Source: Sphingomonas sp. So64.6b
Lineage (GTDB): Bacteria > Pseudomonadota > Alphaproteobacteria > Sphingomonadales > Sphingomonadaceae
Direction of reading: 5' to 3'
DNA: 64,000 nucleotides
Assembly (NCBI RefSeq): GCF_014171475.1
Contig: NZ_CP048817.1
Location: 620,001-684,000, forward strand
Shown here: positions 16,159 through 24,743 of the stretch, in pieces
Layout: every line of letters begins with the position of its first letter
Numbering within the stretch: position 1 is the stretch's first letter
Made by a program: the position numbers and the translations under genes
Notes under the pieces: generated by a model
What the model saw: the letters and a program-made list of their open reading frames with translations, nothing else
Told to the model about the DNA's origin: nothing
Databases searched by the model: none

Positions 16159-16674
16159 TCAGGCCGCTTCCTTCTCCGCGTAGGCGGAAAGAACGCGCGC
16201 GATCTGCGCCGCGGGAGCCTGCGTGATCGTCGCCAGCTTCGTTGCCGGGGCAACGAGGAGACCGACAATCTTGGCACGCAGTTCATCCAGCGAGGGCAGC
16301 GTTGCGAGCGCCTTCACGCCGTCGACGTCGAGGGCAGTCGCACCCATCGCCCCACCGACGATTTCGAACTTGTCGTTCGTCTTCGCGAAATCGACAGCCA
16401 CCTTGGCGGCTGCGACCGGGTCGATCGAGGTGGCAAGGCCTACCGGCCCGGTGAGCATATCGCCCAACGAGAGATAGTCGGTACCATCGAGTGCGATCTT
16501 GGCAAGCTTGTTCTTCGAGACCTTATAGGTCGCGCCGGCGTCGCGCATCTTGTTCCTCAGCTGCGTCGATTGCGCGACGGTGAGGCCGAGATTGCGGGTG
16601 ACAACCACCACGCCAACCTCGGAAAAGGTGCGGTTCAGCTCGGCGACGAGCTCGGTCTTTTGAGCGCGATCCAT
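16159..16674 (-). CDS. rplJ: 50S ribosomal protein L10
   Basis: 171 residues from the ATG at 16674 ([17 protein letters not shown]), preceded by GGAGAA. The longer open frame to 16833 overlaps the leader RNA and is not conserved. Conserved L10 segments are [32 protein letters not shown] and GPVGLA, and a C-terminal helix that carries L7/L12 dimers. In the ribosome it anchors the stalk to 23S rRNA. Its own leader (16846-16905) should bind L10-L12 for autoregulation. Confidence 0.98.
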   Translation of the reverse strand: MDRAQKTELVAELNRTFSEVGVVVVTRNLGLTVAQSTQLRNKMRDAGATYKVSKNKLAKIALDGTDYLSLGDMLTGPVGLATSIDPVAAAKVAVDFAKTNDKFEIVGGAMGATALDVDGVKALATLPSLDELRAKIVGLLVAPATKLATITQAPAAQIARVLSAYAEKEAA

Positions 16675-16845
16675 GCCATTCTCCACGTATCTGACCCACA
16701 TGCGCAAACATGCGGACCGGTTAAGACCGGGAGCACGACTAACCCGTGCACCCGGGTTGTCCGTCGATTGGGGCATGGGAACCGGCCGCCTAAGAAGCGA
16801 CAGGCGAACCGGCGCAGGGCGAACCCGGCGCACGGCAAAAATTCC

Positions 16846-16905
16846 ATTCCCCGTCTCGGTAGGAGATTAAGCCGGAAGCCGGCACCTACTGTCTCGGACG
16901 GTACC
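16846..16905 (-). ncRNA. L10 leader (ribosomal protein autoregulatory mRNA element)
   Basis: On the minus strand the segment reads GAGACAGTAGGT, a small GCCGGC-ttcc-hairpin, CTTAATCTCCTACCGAGAC. AGTAGG pairs with CCTACC below an asymmetric TTAAT bulge, the layout of the L10-binding kink-turn stem known from rplJ leaders. It lies 170-230 bases before the rplJ start and just downstream of a promoter. The call rests on the visible fold and place; a covariance-model search (Rfam RF00557) would settle it. Confidence 0.6.
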
Positions 16906-16940
16906 CCGGCGCGAGCGGACTCGTGCCGGGAGAGGGGGCG

Positions 16941-16968
16941 CTGTTAGCGGCATGCGCGGAAAAGTCAA
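16941..16968 (-). promoter_or_regulatory. probable promoter of rplJL
   Basis: On the minus strand -35 TTGACT (16968-16963), a 16-base spacer and -10 TAACAG (16946-16941) stand about 35 bases before the L10 leader. Spacing and place are good and the -10 is weak. The rest of the 16675-17107 gap holds only the leader and, on the other strand, the phoX 5' region. Confidence 0.5.
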
Positions 16969-17107
16969 ATCCGACGCGCGTTCAGGGTGATGTCGCAATA
17001 TTGTTATCAAAGAGTCTTGGTAAAGACGCCGTCCCGCCACGACGCTGTTGGTTTTCGCTACCAAGGCTGCCCCCGACGCCCAAGCCGGCGAATTAAAGGG
17101 GGACATT

Positions 17108-19591
17108 ATGAGCGCACCGAGCAATTCCGTCATGGCCTATGACGATGGCGATATCGACACCAACTTCAGCAACGCCTCGCCGCACCTGAACGAGCTGGTC
17201 GACGCGCGTTATTCACGCCGTCAGGCGCTGCTCGGCGGAATCTCGGCGGCAACCGTGGCGGTATTCGGTGGTGCGATGCTCTCCGCATGCGGATCAAGTG
17301 CAGCGGATCTGGCGCCCCCCGTGTCGGTATCGACCGGCGGCAGCATTGCGACCACCTCCGGCAAGACGGTGACGCTGACGGGTACCGTCACGGGGAGCGC
17401 GCTGAGCAGCGGGTGGACCCAGGTGAGCGGCCCGCCCGTTACGCTGACCGGCGCCAACACTCCCACGGCGACGTTTGTCGCGCCCAGTGTCGCGACCGCG
17501 ACGCCGCTGGTGTTCCGCTTCACCGCCACCAACGCGAGCAATGTCGCGACGACCGGCGACGCGACCGTCACAGTCAGCCCCGCCGTGCTCGGCTTCACGG
17601 CGCAGCCCAAGAGCCTCGCCGATATCGTCGCGGTGCCGGCGGGCCACAGCGTCACCGTGCTGTATCGTCTCGGCGATCCGATCCTTTCCGGTGCGGGCGC
17701 TTATGCGAACGACGGCAGCGACACGATGTTCTCGCGCCGGGCCGGCGATCATCATGACGGCATGAGCTATTTCGGCCTGGCGGCATCGGGCAGCACGCGC
17801 GATCCAGCCGGCAATACGCGCGGCGTGCTCGCGATGAATCACGAAAACATCACCCAGGCCTATCTGCATACAGCCGGTCCGACCTCGCCCGGCGGCATCC
17901 GCCCTGAAGCCGAGGCGCTGAAGGAAATGGAATGCCATGGCGTGTCGGTGGTCGAGATCAGCCGCTCGGGCGGAACATGGAGCTATAACGCGACCTCGTC
18001 GCTCAACCGCCGCGTCACGCCGCTGACGCAAATGCGCTTCAACGGCCCGGTGCGCGGCGATGCGGTACTCAAGACGCTGTTTTCCACCGACGGGACCAGC
18101 GGGCGCGGTACGATCAACAATTGCGCCAACGGGACGATGGTGTGGGGTACCTATCTGACCAATGAAGAAAATTGGGCGGGTTATTTCAAGCGCGAAACCG
18201 GTGACGTCGCGGCCCGTGGCGGGGCGGCGGCCAAGGCCAATGTTTCGCTCGCGCGTTACGGGATTCTCGAAAATCGTGCCGGCAATTATGGCTGGGCGAC
18301 CGTCGTTCCGGCGGATGCGACAAGCACGATCTATTCGCGCTGGAACATCACCGCGAATGCCGCGCTGGCCGTCGACGGCACCGGCGATTTCCGTAACGAG
18401 GCGTTCCAATATGGCTGGGTGGTGGAAATCGACCCCTATGATCCTGCCTCGACGCCACGCAAGCGTACCGCGCTTGGCCGGATGAACCATGAAGGATGTG
18501 AAATCGGCCGAACGATCCCCGGCGTTCGCCCCGCATTCTATATGGGTGACGATGCGCAAAACGAATATATCTACAAATTCGTCTCGACCGCCGTCTGGTC
18601 GGCGGCCGATGCCACCGCGACGGACCGGCTTGCGATCGGTGACAAATATCTCGACGCGGGCACGCTTTACGTCGCCAAATTCAATGCCGACGGTTCGGGG
18701 CAGTGGCTACCGCTGGTGTTCGGCACCGGGCCGCTGACCGCCGGCAATCCGGCCTATGCCTTTGCCAGCCAGGCCGATGTGCTGACCAATGCGCGTCTCG
18801 CTGGCGACGCGCTCGGCGCGACGCGGATGGACCGTCCGGAATGGACCGCGGTCAACCCGGCAACCGGGGAGATGTACTGCACGCTGACCAACAACAGCTC
18901 GCGGACAGTCGCCACGACCGACGCTGCCAACCCGCGCGCTTATACCGATCCGAAGACCACCGGCGGGCAGACCAACGGCAACGCCAATGGACATATCGTA
19001 CGGCTGCGCGAGACCGGCGACACGTCGGAAGCGCTCAGCTTCGCCTGGGATATCTATGGCTTCGGTGCGGGCAGCGATCTGGATGCGACCAACATCAACC
19101 TTTCGGGGCTGGATGCGACCAACGACTTCTCGTCGCCCGATGGCCTGTGGTTCGGCCTGCCGAGCAACATTACGGGTCAATCGACGCCAATCATGTGGAT
19201 CGAAACCGATGACGGTGCCTTCACCGACCAGACCAACTGCATGTTGCTGGCGGCGATCCCGGGCATCGTGAACGATGGTGGTACGCGCACCGTGACCAAC
19301 ACGATCGGCGGCGCGAGCGGGACTCAGGCGACACGCATCGGCAAGGCGCCGGGCGTCAATCTCAAGCGTTTCCTGGTCGGGCCCAAGCAGTGCGAGATCA
19401 CCGGCATCCACTCGACGCCGGACGGCAAGTCGCTGTTCGTCAATATCCAGCATCCCGGCGAAAGCGGCAACGCGGCAAGCCCGGGCAGCAACTGGCCGGC
19501 CAGCCAGTCGGGCGCCGCACCCGCGGGATCGCGCCCGCGTTCGGCGACGATCGTGATCACGCGCGACGATGGCGGTATCGTCGGGCTCTAA
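17108..19591 (+). CDS. phoX: PhoX family alkaline phosphatase with N-terminal Ig/REJ-like domain
   Basis: 827 residues from the ATG at 17108, preceded by GGGGG. A twin-arginine motif (SRRQALLGG, about 38-46) leads into a hydrophobic stretch ending LSACG, so the protein is Tat-exported and possibly a lipoprotein. Residues about 75-175 form an Ig/PKD-like domain (VTLTGTVTGSALSSGWTQVS). The rest is the PhoX (DUF839) beta-propeller, with conserved NHE segments (LAMNHENI, LGRMNHEGCE), MDRPEW and a late IMWIETDDGAF. PhoX uses Ca2+ and Fe3+ to release phosphate from organic esters in the periplasm. It sits alone between rplJ and rplA. No clear Pho box was seen. Confidence 0.9.
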   Translation: MSAPSNSVMAYDDGDIDTNFSNASPHLNELVDARYSRRQALLGGISAATVAVFGGAMLSACGSSAADLAPPVSVSTGGSIATTSGKTVTLTGTVTGSALSSGWTQVSGPPVTLTGANTPTATFVAPSVATATPLVFRFTATNASNVATTGDATVTVSPAVLGFTAQPKSLADIVAVPAGHSVTVLYRLGDPILSGAGAYANDGSDTMFSRRAGDHHDGMSYFGLAASGSTRDPAGNTRGVLAMNHENITQAYLHTAGPTSPGGIRPEAEALKEMECHGVSVVEISRSGGTWSYNATSSLNRRVTPLTQMRFNGPVRGDAVLKTLFSTDGTSGRGTINNCANGTMVWGTYLTNEENWAGYFKRETGDVAARGGAAAKANVSLARYGILENRAGNYGWATVVPADATSTIYSRWNITANAALAVDGTGDFRNEAFQYGWVVEIDPYDPASTPRKRTALGRMNHEGCEIGRTIPGVRPAFYMGDDAQNEYIYKFVSTAVWSAADATATDRLAIGDKYLDAGTLYVAKFNADGSGQWLPLVFGTGPLTAGNPAYAFASQADVLTNARLAGDALGATRMDRPEWTAVNPATGEMYCTLTNNSSRTVATTDAANPRAYTDPKTTGGQTNGNANGHIVRLRETGDTSEALSFAWDIYGFGAGSDLDATNINLSGLDATNDFSSPDGLWFGLPSNITGQSTPIMWIETDDGAFTDQTNCMLLAAIPGIVNDGGTRTVTNTIGGASGTQATRIGKAPGVNLKRFLVGPKQCEITGIHSTPDGKSLFVNIQHPGESGNAASPGSNWPASQSGAAPAGSRPRSATIVITRDDGGIVGL

Positions 19592-19630
19592 CGGCAGGAA
19601 AGGGCTGGGGGCGGACATCGCCCCCAGCCG

Positions 19631-21358
19631 TCAGAGCGCGTCGAGCAACGCGGCGCGCAGTTGGTCGGGATCGTCCGGCTCGACCAGCGTCAGGCCTGGT
19701 TGCACCGGCAAGCCACATGCTGCCGTCGCTATCACCGGCACCTCCGCCGCCAATGCGCGAAGCAAAGTGCGGGGATGGTGCTCGACCAGCGCCGGCAGCA
19801 CCACGGCCGCCAGTTGTGGCGGTTTTTCGGCGACGCCGAGGCGGCGCACATTGAGGTCGCGCCAGAAGCCCGGCTCCTCCTCCGCGCCGCGTTCGATCAG
19901 CAACTCGATGTCGAGGCCAGTGATCGCATCGCGCGTCGCATGGACGCCTTTGCGCGCCACTGCTGGCCCGGCGAACAGTAAAACGCGCCCGCCCCGGCGG
20001 GCGGGAAGGGGGGTGGCCGGCGCCCAATCGAGCAGATCGACGCGACCGGGAAAATGCTCGGCCACCGCACGATGCGGCGTGATCAGGCGGTCTGCCGCCG
20101 CGAGCGCGGCGGTTTCCGCCGCAACGAACAGCTCGGGCGCGCGGAAATCGCCCAGCGTGGGGCTTTCGGGATGACGCGCATGGGCGGCGTCAAGCATCGC
20201 CTGCAAGACGTGCATCGGCAGCCGGTCGAGCAGTACTTCAAAGCGCCGGCCCTGCAGGACGCCGGACCGCCAAAGATGTGGAAGCAGTGTCTGGGCGATG
20301 ACGAGGTGCGTGTGGGCGGGCGACAGGTTGCGGGCATGGGCCGCCGCGATGCGAGCGTCCGCCGCGAGCATCAGCGCGGCGATCGGTGTTGTGCTGTTGC
20401 GGAGGCGAAGCGCGGCGGAGCGCCGCAATGCAGTCAGATCGGCGGTGCGTTCACATCCGATCAGGGGCCAGCCCTGTGCCCCCGCGCCAAAGCGCCGGGT
20501 GGGGAGCAGCAACAGGTCGTCGGGGCCGGCTTCATCTCGATACAGCACGGCGAATTCTGCGGAGGGTGCGTCGACCAGCCAGGCGATCGGTGTCATCGCC
20601 GTCCGCGCTCGGTCCGGATTGTGGCGATGGCAGCTGATCTGACCGCAACTCAGGCAATCATGCGCTGCAAATCCGGCGAACGCGTCTATCTCGGGTGCTT
20701 GGGTCGGCCCGGCATGACTGCGGATATCGAGTTCGAGCGTGTCGGCGGTGAGCCGCGCCTCAATGCGAAACGCCTGTTCGGCGCGGAGCCGCAGGTCGAG
20801 ATAATTCCAGAACACCGTTGCATCTCGTCCCTCCGCGGCTCGCGATCCGGGGACGATGCGAGTATGGGCATGGCGCTCGACGATCTCCAGCCCGGCATCC
20901 AGCCCGGCTTCGTACAGGGCATTGGACAATTGACACAGGCCGCCGCCGACGGTGGCGATCATGCAGCCCTCACGCAATTCGCGGCCCGCGACGAACCCGC
21001 GTCGCCGAGTGGGACGTCCGACGTGGCGCCAGAAACTGAATATTTCACCCGCCCCGACTTCGATCCCATCGATGCCGCGCAGCGCCGCGCGAAGATTCTG
21101 GATTTTGCCGGCATTGAGCGCATGATCCTTCGCGCCGCCCGCAGTCGCCCAGAGCGGCGAGCGGATTGAGGCGATAACGGGCGCGTCGCGCAAAATTACC
21201 GATCGCGCCAGCCGTCTTGGCGCCGAGTCTAGCGCGATGTCGCGTAGCAGACGGCCGCCGCGTAGCAGCATCGCCTTGGCTGAAAAGACCAGGGCACTTG
21301 CGCGGGTCGGTACACCCGTTCGCGGCATGGCCGTCGCACTGGCAACCCGTTCGTTCAC
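19631..21358 (-). CDS. VanW-like domain protein fused to a glycosyltransferase-like domain
   Basis: About 575 residues from a GTG at 21358 that has AGGAAAGGGAG just upstream; the longer frame to 21454 lacks such a site. Residues about 70-230 are VanW-like: GAGEIFSFWRHVGRPTRRRG, VGGGLCQLSNALYEAGLDAG, EIVERHAHT and GRDATVFWNYLDL. A Cys-rich hinge (CLSCGQISCHRH) follows. The C-terminal half (about 290-575) looks like a GT-B glycosyltransferase core, with RVLLFAGPAVARKGVHATRD, then LPALVEHHPRTLLRALAAEV and PVIATAACGLPV. VanW proteins occur in vancomycin clusters and elsewhere with unknown activity. No signal peptide was seen. It may act on a cell-wall or envelope glycan. It is divergent from the MliC-like gene. 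Confidence 0.8.
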   Translation of the reverse strand: MNERVASATAMPRTGVPTRASALVFSAKAMLLRGGRLLRDIALDSAPRRLARSVILRDAPVIASIRSPLWATAGGAKDHALNAGKIQNLRAALRGIDGIEVGAGEIFSFWRHVGRPTRRRGFVAGRELREGCMIATVGGGLCQLSNALYEAGLDAGLEIVERHAHTRIVPGSRAAEGRDATVFWNYLDLRLRAEQAFRIEARLTADTLELDIRSHAGPTQAPEIDAFAGFAAHDCLSCGQISCHRHNPDRARTAMTPIAWLVDAPSAEFAVLYRDEAGPDDLLLLPTRRFGAGAQGWPLIGCERTADLTALRRSAALRLRNSTTPIAALMLAADARIAAAHARNLSPAHTHLVIAQTLLPHLWRSGVLQGRRFEVLLDRLPMHVLQAMLDAAHARHPESPTLGDFRAPELFVAAETAALAAADRLITPHRAVAEHFPGRVDLLDWAPATPLPARRGGRVLLFAGPAVARKGVHATRDAITGLDIELLIERGAEEEPGFWRDLNVRRLGVAEKPPQLAAVVLPALVEHHPRTLLRALAAEVPVIATAACGLPVQPGLTLVEPDDPDQLRAALLDAL

Positions 21359-21523
21359 ATGCTCCCTTTCCTGTCCATGACAGAATGTCATTCGTGACCC
21401 CGGAGTCAATCGATCGGCGACGTGCTTGCCCAAGCCCCGCGTCGCGCTCATCACGCGGTCATGGGTGTTTCACGATCATGGTCTCGCTTTGAGGGCAGCG
21501 AATCGCGCGAAGGGGTTTCTACG

Positions 21524-22015
21524 ATGCGTACCGTACCGTTGTTCGCGCTTGGCGCACTGTTGCTGCTCGCCGGATGCGATCAGAACGATCAAGTCGATCA
21601 GAATAATCAGGTCGAAGCCAATCGGAGCGGAAGCGCCGTGCCTCTGGCGGGCAATCAGGCCGCCATTCCCGCCATGACCGGAAATGCCGCGGGCGCGTCG
21701 CACGCCGATAGCGCAGCCGGATCGGAGCGCTTTAGTTGTGACAATGGGGCCAGTGTGATCGTCACCTATGGCGATGACGACGTCGCGCTGCTGATCAATG
21801 GGGAAGAATATGCGCTTCCCGGTGTCGAAGCGGCGTCAGGATCGAAATATATGAGCGATACGGGGATGACCAAGGGCAGGAGCCTGACCTGGTGGAGCGA
21901 AGGCAATGCCGCGATGCTGATCGAGGCCCCGATCGGTGACAAATCGGGCGCCAGGGACTTGGTTCTGAAATGCAAACTGGCGGCTGATGCAACGTCGCGA
22001 CCCGATATCGACTGA
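21524..22015 (+). CDS. MliC-like lipoprotein (C-type lysozyme inhibitor family)
   Basis: 163 residues from the ATG at 21524 (AAGGGG 8 bases upstream). A lipoprotein signal with lipobox LLAGC (Cys 18) is followed by a linker rich in Asn/Gln/Asp. The C-terminal domain shows the MliC pattern: RFSCDNGASVIVTYGDDDVA, LLINGEEYALP, a Ser/Gly stretch before SKYMSDTG, then SLTWWSEGNAAMLIE, and a final Cys (LKCKL) that would bridge with the first. MliC proteins protect Gram-negative envelopes from host or predator lysozyme. The identification is by pattern, not by a search. A second MliC-like lipoprotein lies at 38770-39153. Confidence 0.7.
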   Translation: MRTVPLFALGALLLLAGCDQNDQVDQNNQVEANRSGSAVPLAGNQAAIPAMTGNAAGASHADSAAGSERFSCDNGASVIVTYGDDDVALLINGEEYALPGVEAASGSKYMSDTGMTKGRSLTWWSEGNAAMLIEAPIGDKSGARDLVLKCKLAADATSRPDID

Positions 22016-22026
22016 ATGATCGCGCG

Positions 22027-22059
22027 ATAGCAAAAGGGGCCGAAGTTTCCTCCGGCCCC
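22027..22059 (-). terminator. terminator of the small lipoprotein gene, copy 1 of a duplicated hairpin
   Basis: On the minus strand GGGGCCGGAGG-AAA-CTTCGGCCCC is followed by TTTTGCTAT, 38 bases past the stop at 22097. The same hairpin sequence, with one base change and one indel, stands at 22606-22636 after rplA, so the two copies flank the lipoprotein gene as direct repeats. Confidence 0.75.
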
Positions 22060-22096
22060 CGCCACGCTAGGTCGCCTGATTAGACGATACCTGCGA

Positions 22097-22432
22097 TTAT
22101 TTTGGGTCTTTCAGACCGATGCATTGTTTCCAGATGCCACCGACCGTGCCGAATGCCTTGCGATATTCGATCCGGCTGCCGGTATTTTCAGGATATATCG
22201 AGAAAGCCAGCGAAACGCCGCCATAGCCATTTTTGAGCAACACCACGCGCGATCCGTCATCGCGCTCCATTGCCGTTGTATTATTCTTGTTAGCCAAACA
22301 AAACGCGACTTCTTTCGCGCTGGTTTCGCTGTGGAAGACCTCGGTTGGCGCCATATCGAGCACCTTTTGCGTGGACGCGCATCCGGCAAGCGTCATCGAC
22401 GCACCGAGCAGAATAAATACAGACCCTTTCAT
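22097..22432 (-). CDS. small lipoprotein of unknown function
   Basis: 111 residues from the ATG at 22432, preceded by GGGGGA. The signal peptide has a clear lipobox (SMTLAGCAS, Cys at about 18). The mature part, about 93 residues, contains VFHSETSAKEVAFCLANKNN, a basic/acidic middle and YGGVSLAFSIYPENTGSRIE, with one further Cys pair candidate (FCLA, KQCIG). No family was recognised. It is inserted between rplA and the divergent envelope genes and is flanked by two copies of the rplA-type terminator. Confidence 0.75.
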   Translation of the reverse strand: MKGSVFILLGASMTLAGCASTQKVLDMAPTEVFHSETSAKEVAFCLANKNNTTAMERDDGSRVVLLKNGYGGVSLAFSIYPENTGSRIEYRKAFGTVGGIWKQCIGLKDPK

Positions 22433-22605
22433 TGATTCCCCCTTGGACAGTTTCGCAGTTCCGGATGCCGAAGAAGCGACCATTCGATCGCATTCAAGCC
22501 CCCCGGGGCCAGATTGTGCGAGTGCGGGGTATGGGTCAAGTATGGTGGGCGAACGGCACGAAAAATCCGGCGCGAACGGCTGGCTTGCAGGGAATTTGGA
22601 GCTCA

Positions 22606-22636
22606 ATAGCAAAAGGGCCGGAGTTTCCTCCGGCCC
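22606..22636 (-). terminator. terminator of rplKA, copy 2 of a duplicated hairpin
   Basis: On the minus strand GGGCCGGAGG-AAA-CTCCGGCCC then TTTTGCTAT, 26 bases after the rplA stop. It is a perfect GC stem followed by four T, a good factor-independent terminator. Its near-identical twin is at 22027-22059. Confidence 0.8.
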
Positions 22637-22662
22637 TTCGCGTATTCAATCCTGTCGACGAT

Positions 22663-23361
22663 TTAGGCTGCGACGACCTCGGCCGTATCGACCTTGACGC
22701 CCGGGCCCATCGACGAGCTGACGGCGATCTTGCGGACATACTTGCCCTTGGCGCCCGATGGCTTGGCCTTGACGATCGCATCGACCAGCGCGTCGAAGTT
22801 CGCGCGCAGGTCTTCCGCTGGGAACGACGCCTTGCCGATACCCGAATGGATGATGCCGGCCTTTTCGACGCGATATTCGATCTGGCCGCCCTTGGCCGCC
22901 TTGACCGCTTCGGCGACGTTCATCGTCACGGTGCCGAGCTTCGGGTTGGGCATCATGCCCTTCGGCCCGAGGATCTTGCCGAGGCGACCGACCACACCCA
23001 TCATGTCCGGGGTCGCGATGCAGCGATCGAAATCGATCGTGCCGCCCTGAACGATTTCCATCAGGTCTTCCGCACCGACGACATCCGCACCCGCTTCGCG
23101 AGCTTCATCGGCCTTGGCGCCCTTGGCGAACACGCCGACGCGAACGGTCTTGCCGGTGCCCTTGGGCAGCGTCACCACGCCGCGGACCATCTGGTCGGCG
23201 TGACGCGGATCGACACCCAGGTTCAGCGCGACTTCGATCGTTTCGTCGAACTTGGCGGTTGCATTGGCGCGCGCAATCGCGATCGCCTCGTCGATGCCGT
23301 GAAGCTTTTCACGATCGACAGTCGTGGCGAGGGTCTTCGCCTTCTTGCTCAGCTTTGCCAT
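22663..23361 (-). CDS. rplA: 50S ribosomal protein L1
   Basis: 232 residues, [20 protein letters not shown] onward, normal for the family. It contains conserved L1 segments [21 protein letters not shown], the metal-poor RNA-binding loop [20 protein letters not shown] and [10 protein letters not shown] at the end. L1 binds the 23S rRNA stalk at the E site and usually represses its own operon by binding the rplK leader. It follows rplK by 4 bases and ends at a strong terminator. In most genomes rplJ follows directly; here it is 6 kb away. Confidence 0.98.
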   Translation of the reverse strand: MAKLSKKAKTLATTVDREKLHGIDEAIAIARANATAKFDETIEVALNLGVDPRHADQMVRGVVTLPKGTGKTVRVGVFAKGAKADEAREAGADVVGAEDLMEIVQGGTIDFDRCIATPDMMGVVGRLGKILGPKGMMPNPKLGTVTMNVAEAVKAAKGGQIEYRVEKAGIIHSGIGKASFPAEDLRANFDALVDAIVKAKPSGAKGKYVRKIAVSSSMGPGVKVDTAEVVAA

Positions 23362-23365
23362 GATC

Positions 23366-23797
23366 TTAGCCCTCCACCACTTCGAGGCCCATCGCGCGGG
23401 CAGAGCCCTCGATGATGCGCGTTGCCGCTTCGATATCGTTCGCGTTCAGATCCTTCATCTTGGTCTGCGCGATTTCCGACAGTGCCGAACGCTTGATCTT
23501 TCCCGCAGAAACCTTGCCCGGCTCCTTCGAACCCGACTTGAGGCCCGCAGCCTTCTTGATCAGGAAGCTCGCCGGTGGCGTCTTCGTCTCGAACGAGAAG
23601 CTGCGATCGGCATAGACGGTGATCACGGTCGGGATCGGCGATCCCTTTTCGAGATCGCCCGTCGACGCGTTGAACGCCTTGCAGAATTCCATGATGTTCA
23701 CGCCGCGCTGACCCAAAGCTGGGCCGATCGGTGGTGAAGGGTTTGCGGCGCCGGCCGGCACCTGCAGCTTGATATAGCCGGTAATCTTTTTTGCCAT
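23366..23797 (-). CDS. rplK: 50S ribosomal protein L11
   Basis: 143 residues, with [20 protein letters not shown] at the start and the Pro-rich linker segment [20 protein letters not shown] that contacts the GTPase centre. The C-terminal RNA-binding domain includes [14 protein letters not shown] and an ending [21 protein letters not shown] helix. L11 is needed for factor binding and for the stringent response. It is the first gene of rplKA, with a 204-base leader after nusG that contains inverted repeats. Confidence 0.98.
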   Translation of the reverse strand: MAKKITGYIKLQVPAGAANPSPPIGPALGQRGVNIMEFCKAFNASTGDLEKGSPIPTVITVYADRSFSFETKTPPASFLIKKAAGLKSGSKEPGKVSAGKIKRSALSEIAQTKMKDLNANDIEAATRIIEGSARAMGLEVVEG

Positions 23798-23820
23798 GTC
23801 TCACTCACTCTTTAGTGGGT

Positions 23821-23856
23821 CGGTTCGCGAACCGTAAAAGCGGTAGCCACTTTTAC
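23821..23856 (-). promoter_or_regulatory. inverted repeats in the rplK leader
   Basis: A 14-bp perfect palindrome CGGTTCGCGAACCG (23821-23834) is followed directly by the hairpin GTAAAAG-cggtagcca-CTTTTAC (23834-23840 with 23850-23856), 24-60 bases before the rplK start. The place suits an L1-binding or attenuator structure, but the L1 target itself was not identified. Confidence 0.3.
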
Positions 23857-24001
23857 TGCGAACCTTCCGGTTCAAGTTTAGCGGTTCAAACGGCTTTTGA
23901 CGGCCTCCCGCGGGTACACTTCACTCGCGCGCTTCGTGATCCTGACGGAACACCGGGGCGCGCGGCCCGAAACTGAAAACCGGTCGTCGTCGCAGCAGCG
24001 A

Positions 24002-24538
24002 TTACTTCGCGCGCTCGACCTGTTCGAACTCGAGCTCGACGGGGGTGGCGCGACCGAAGATCGACACCGATACCTTGACGCGGCTGCGGTCGAAATCGAG
24101 TTCCTCGACGATGCCGTTGAAGCTCGCGAACGGGCCGTCGAGCACCTTGACCGAATCGCCGATTTCGTAATCGACCTTCATCTTGGCCTTGGGCGCCGCA
24201 GCGGCCTCTTCCTTCGAATTGAGCATGCGCGCGGCTTCGGCTTCGCTGATGGGCTGGGGCTTGCCCATCGAGCCGAGGAAGCCGGTCACCTTCGGCGTGT
24301 TCTTGACGAGGTGATAGACGTCGTCGTTCATGTTCAGCTTGGCGAGCACATAGCCCGGCATGAACTTGCGTTCGACCGCGATCTTCTTGCCGCGGCGGGC
24401 TTCGGTCACCGTTTCGGTCGGCACTTCGATCTGTTCGACGAGCTGCTCGAGACCCATACGGGTCGCCTCCGCCATGATCGAATCGCGGACCTTGCCCTCG
24501 AAACCGGAATAAGCGTGAATGATGTACCAGCGCGACAT
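24002..24538 (-). CDS. nusG: transcription termination/antitermination factor NusG
   Basis: 178 residues: MSRWYIIHAYSGFEGKVRDS is the NGN domain that binds RNA polymerase, FMPGYVLAKLNMNDDVYHLV is the conserved middle and the C-terminal KOW domain is GDSVKVLDGPFASFNGIVEE. NusG links RNA polymerase to Rho or to the ribosome (S10). It starts 4 bases after secE, so the two are co-transcribed. Confidence 0.98.
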   Translation of the reverse strand: MSRWYIIHAYSGFEGKVRDSIMAEATRMGLEQLVEQIEVPTETVTEARRGKKIAVERKFMPGYVLAKLNMNDDVYHLVKNTPKVTGFLGSMGKPQPISEAEAARMLNSKEEAAAAPKAKMKVDYEIGDSVKVLDGPFASFNGIVEELDFDRSRVKVSVSIFGRATPVELEFEQVERAK

Positions 24539-24542
24539 GCGT

Positions 24543-24743
24543 TCAACCCTTGGCCAGCGACAGCAGGAACTTCACGATCGCCTCGAACACCGAATCGATG
24601 CCGAGGAAGAAGACCGCCAGCATCGTGGTCATGATCATCACCATCACACCGGTCATGATCGTCTCCTTCCGCGAGGGCCAGACGACCTTCTTGGTCTCGG
24701 CCTGGACCTGCCGGATGAATTCGAGTGGTGTCGTTCGTGCCAC
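24543..24743 (-). CDS. secE: preprotein translocase subunit SecE
   Basis: 66 residues starting at the GTG at 24743 (ARTTPLEFIRQVQAETKKV follows). The amphipathic helix with KKVVWPSRKET is the SecE signature, followed by one transmembrane helix (MTGVMVMIMTTMLAVFFLGI). SecE clamps the SecY channel in the inner membrane. The frame is open further upstream to 24824, but that extension is not conserved. The start codon is GTG with only a weak GAAAG site upstream. It is separated from tRNA-Trp by 3.9 kb of accessory genes. Confidence 0.95.
   Translation of the reverse strand: MARTTPLEFIRQVQAETKKVVWPSRKETIMTGVMVMIMTTMLAVFFLGIDSVFEAIVKFLLSLAKG

Noticed and set aside
17294..18559. Antisense frame over phoX
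   Set aside because: PhoX motifs on the plus strand are clear and the antisense product looks like a low-complexity shadow.
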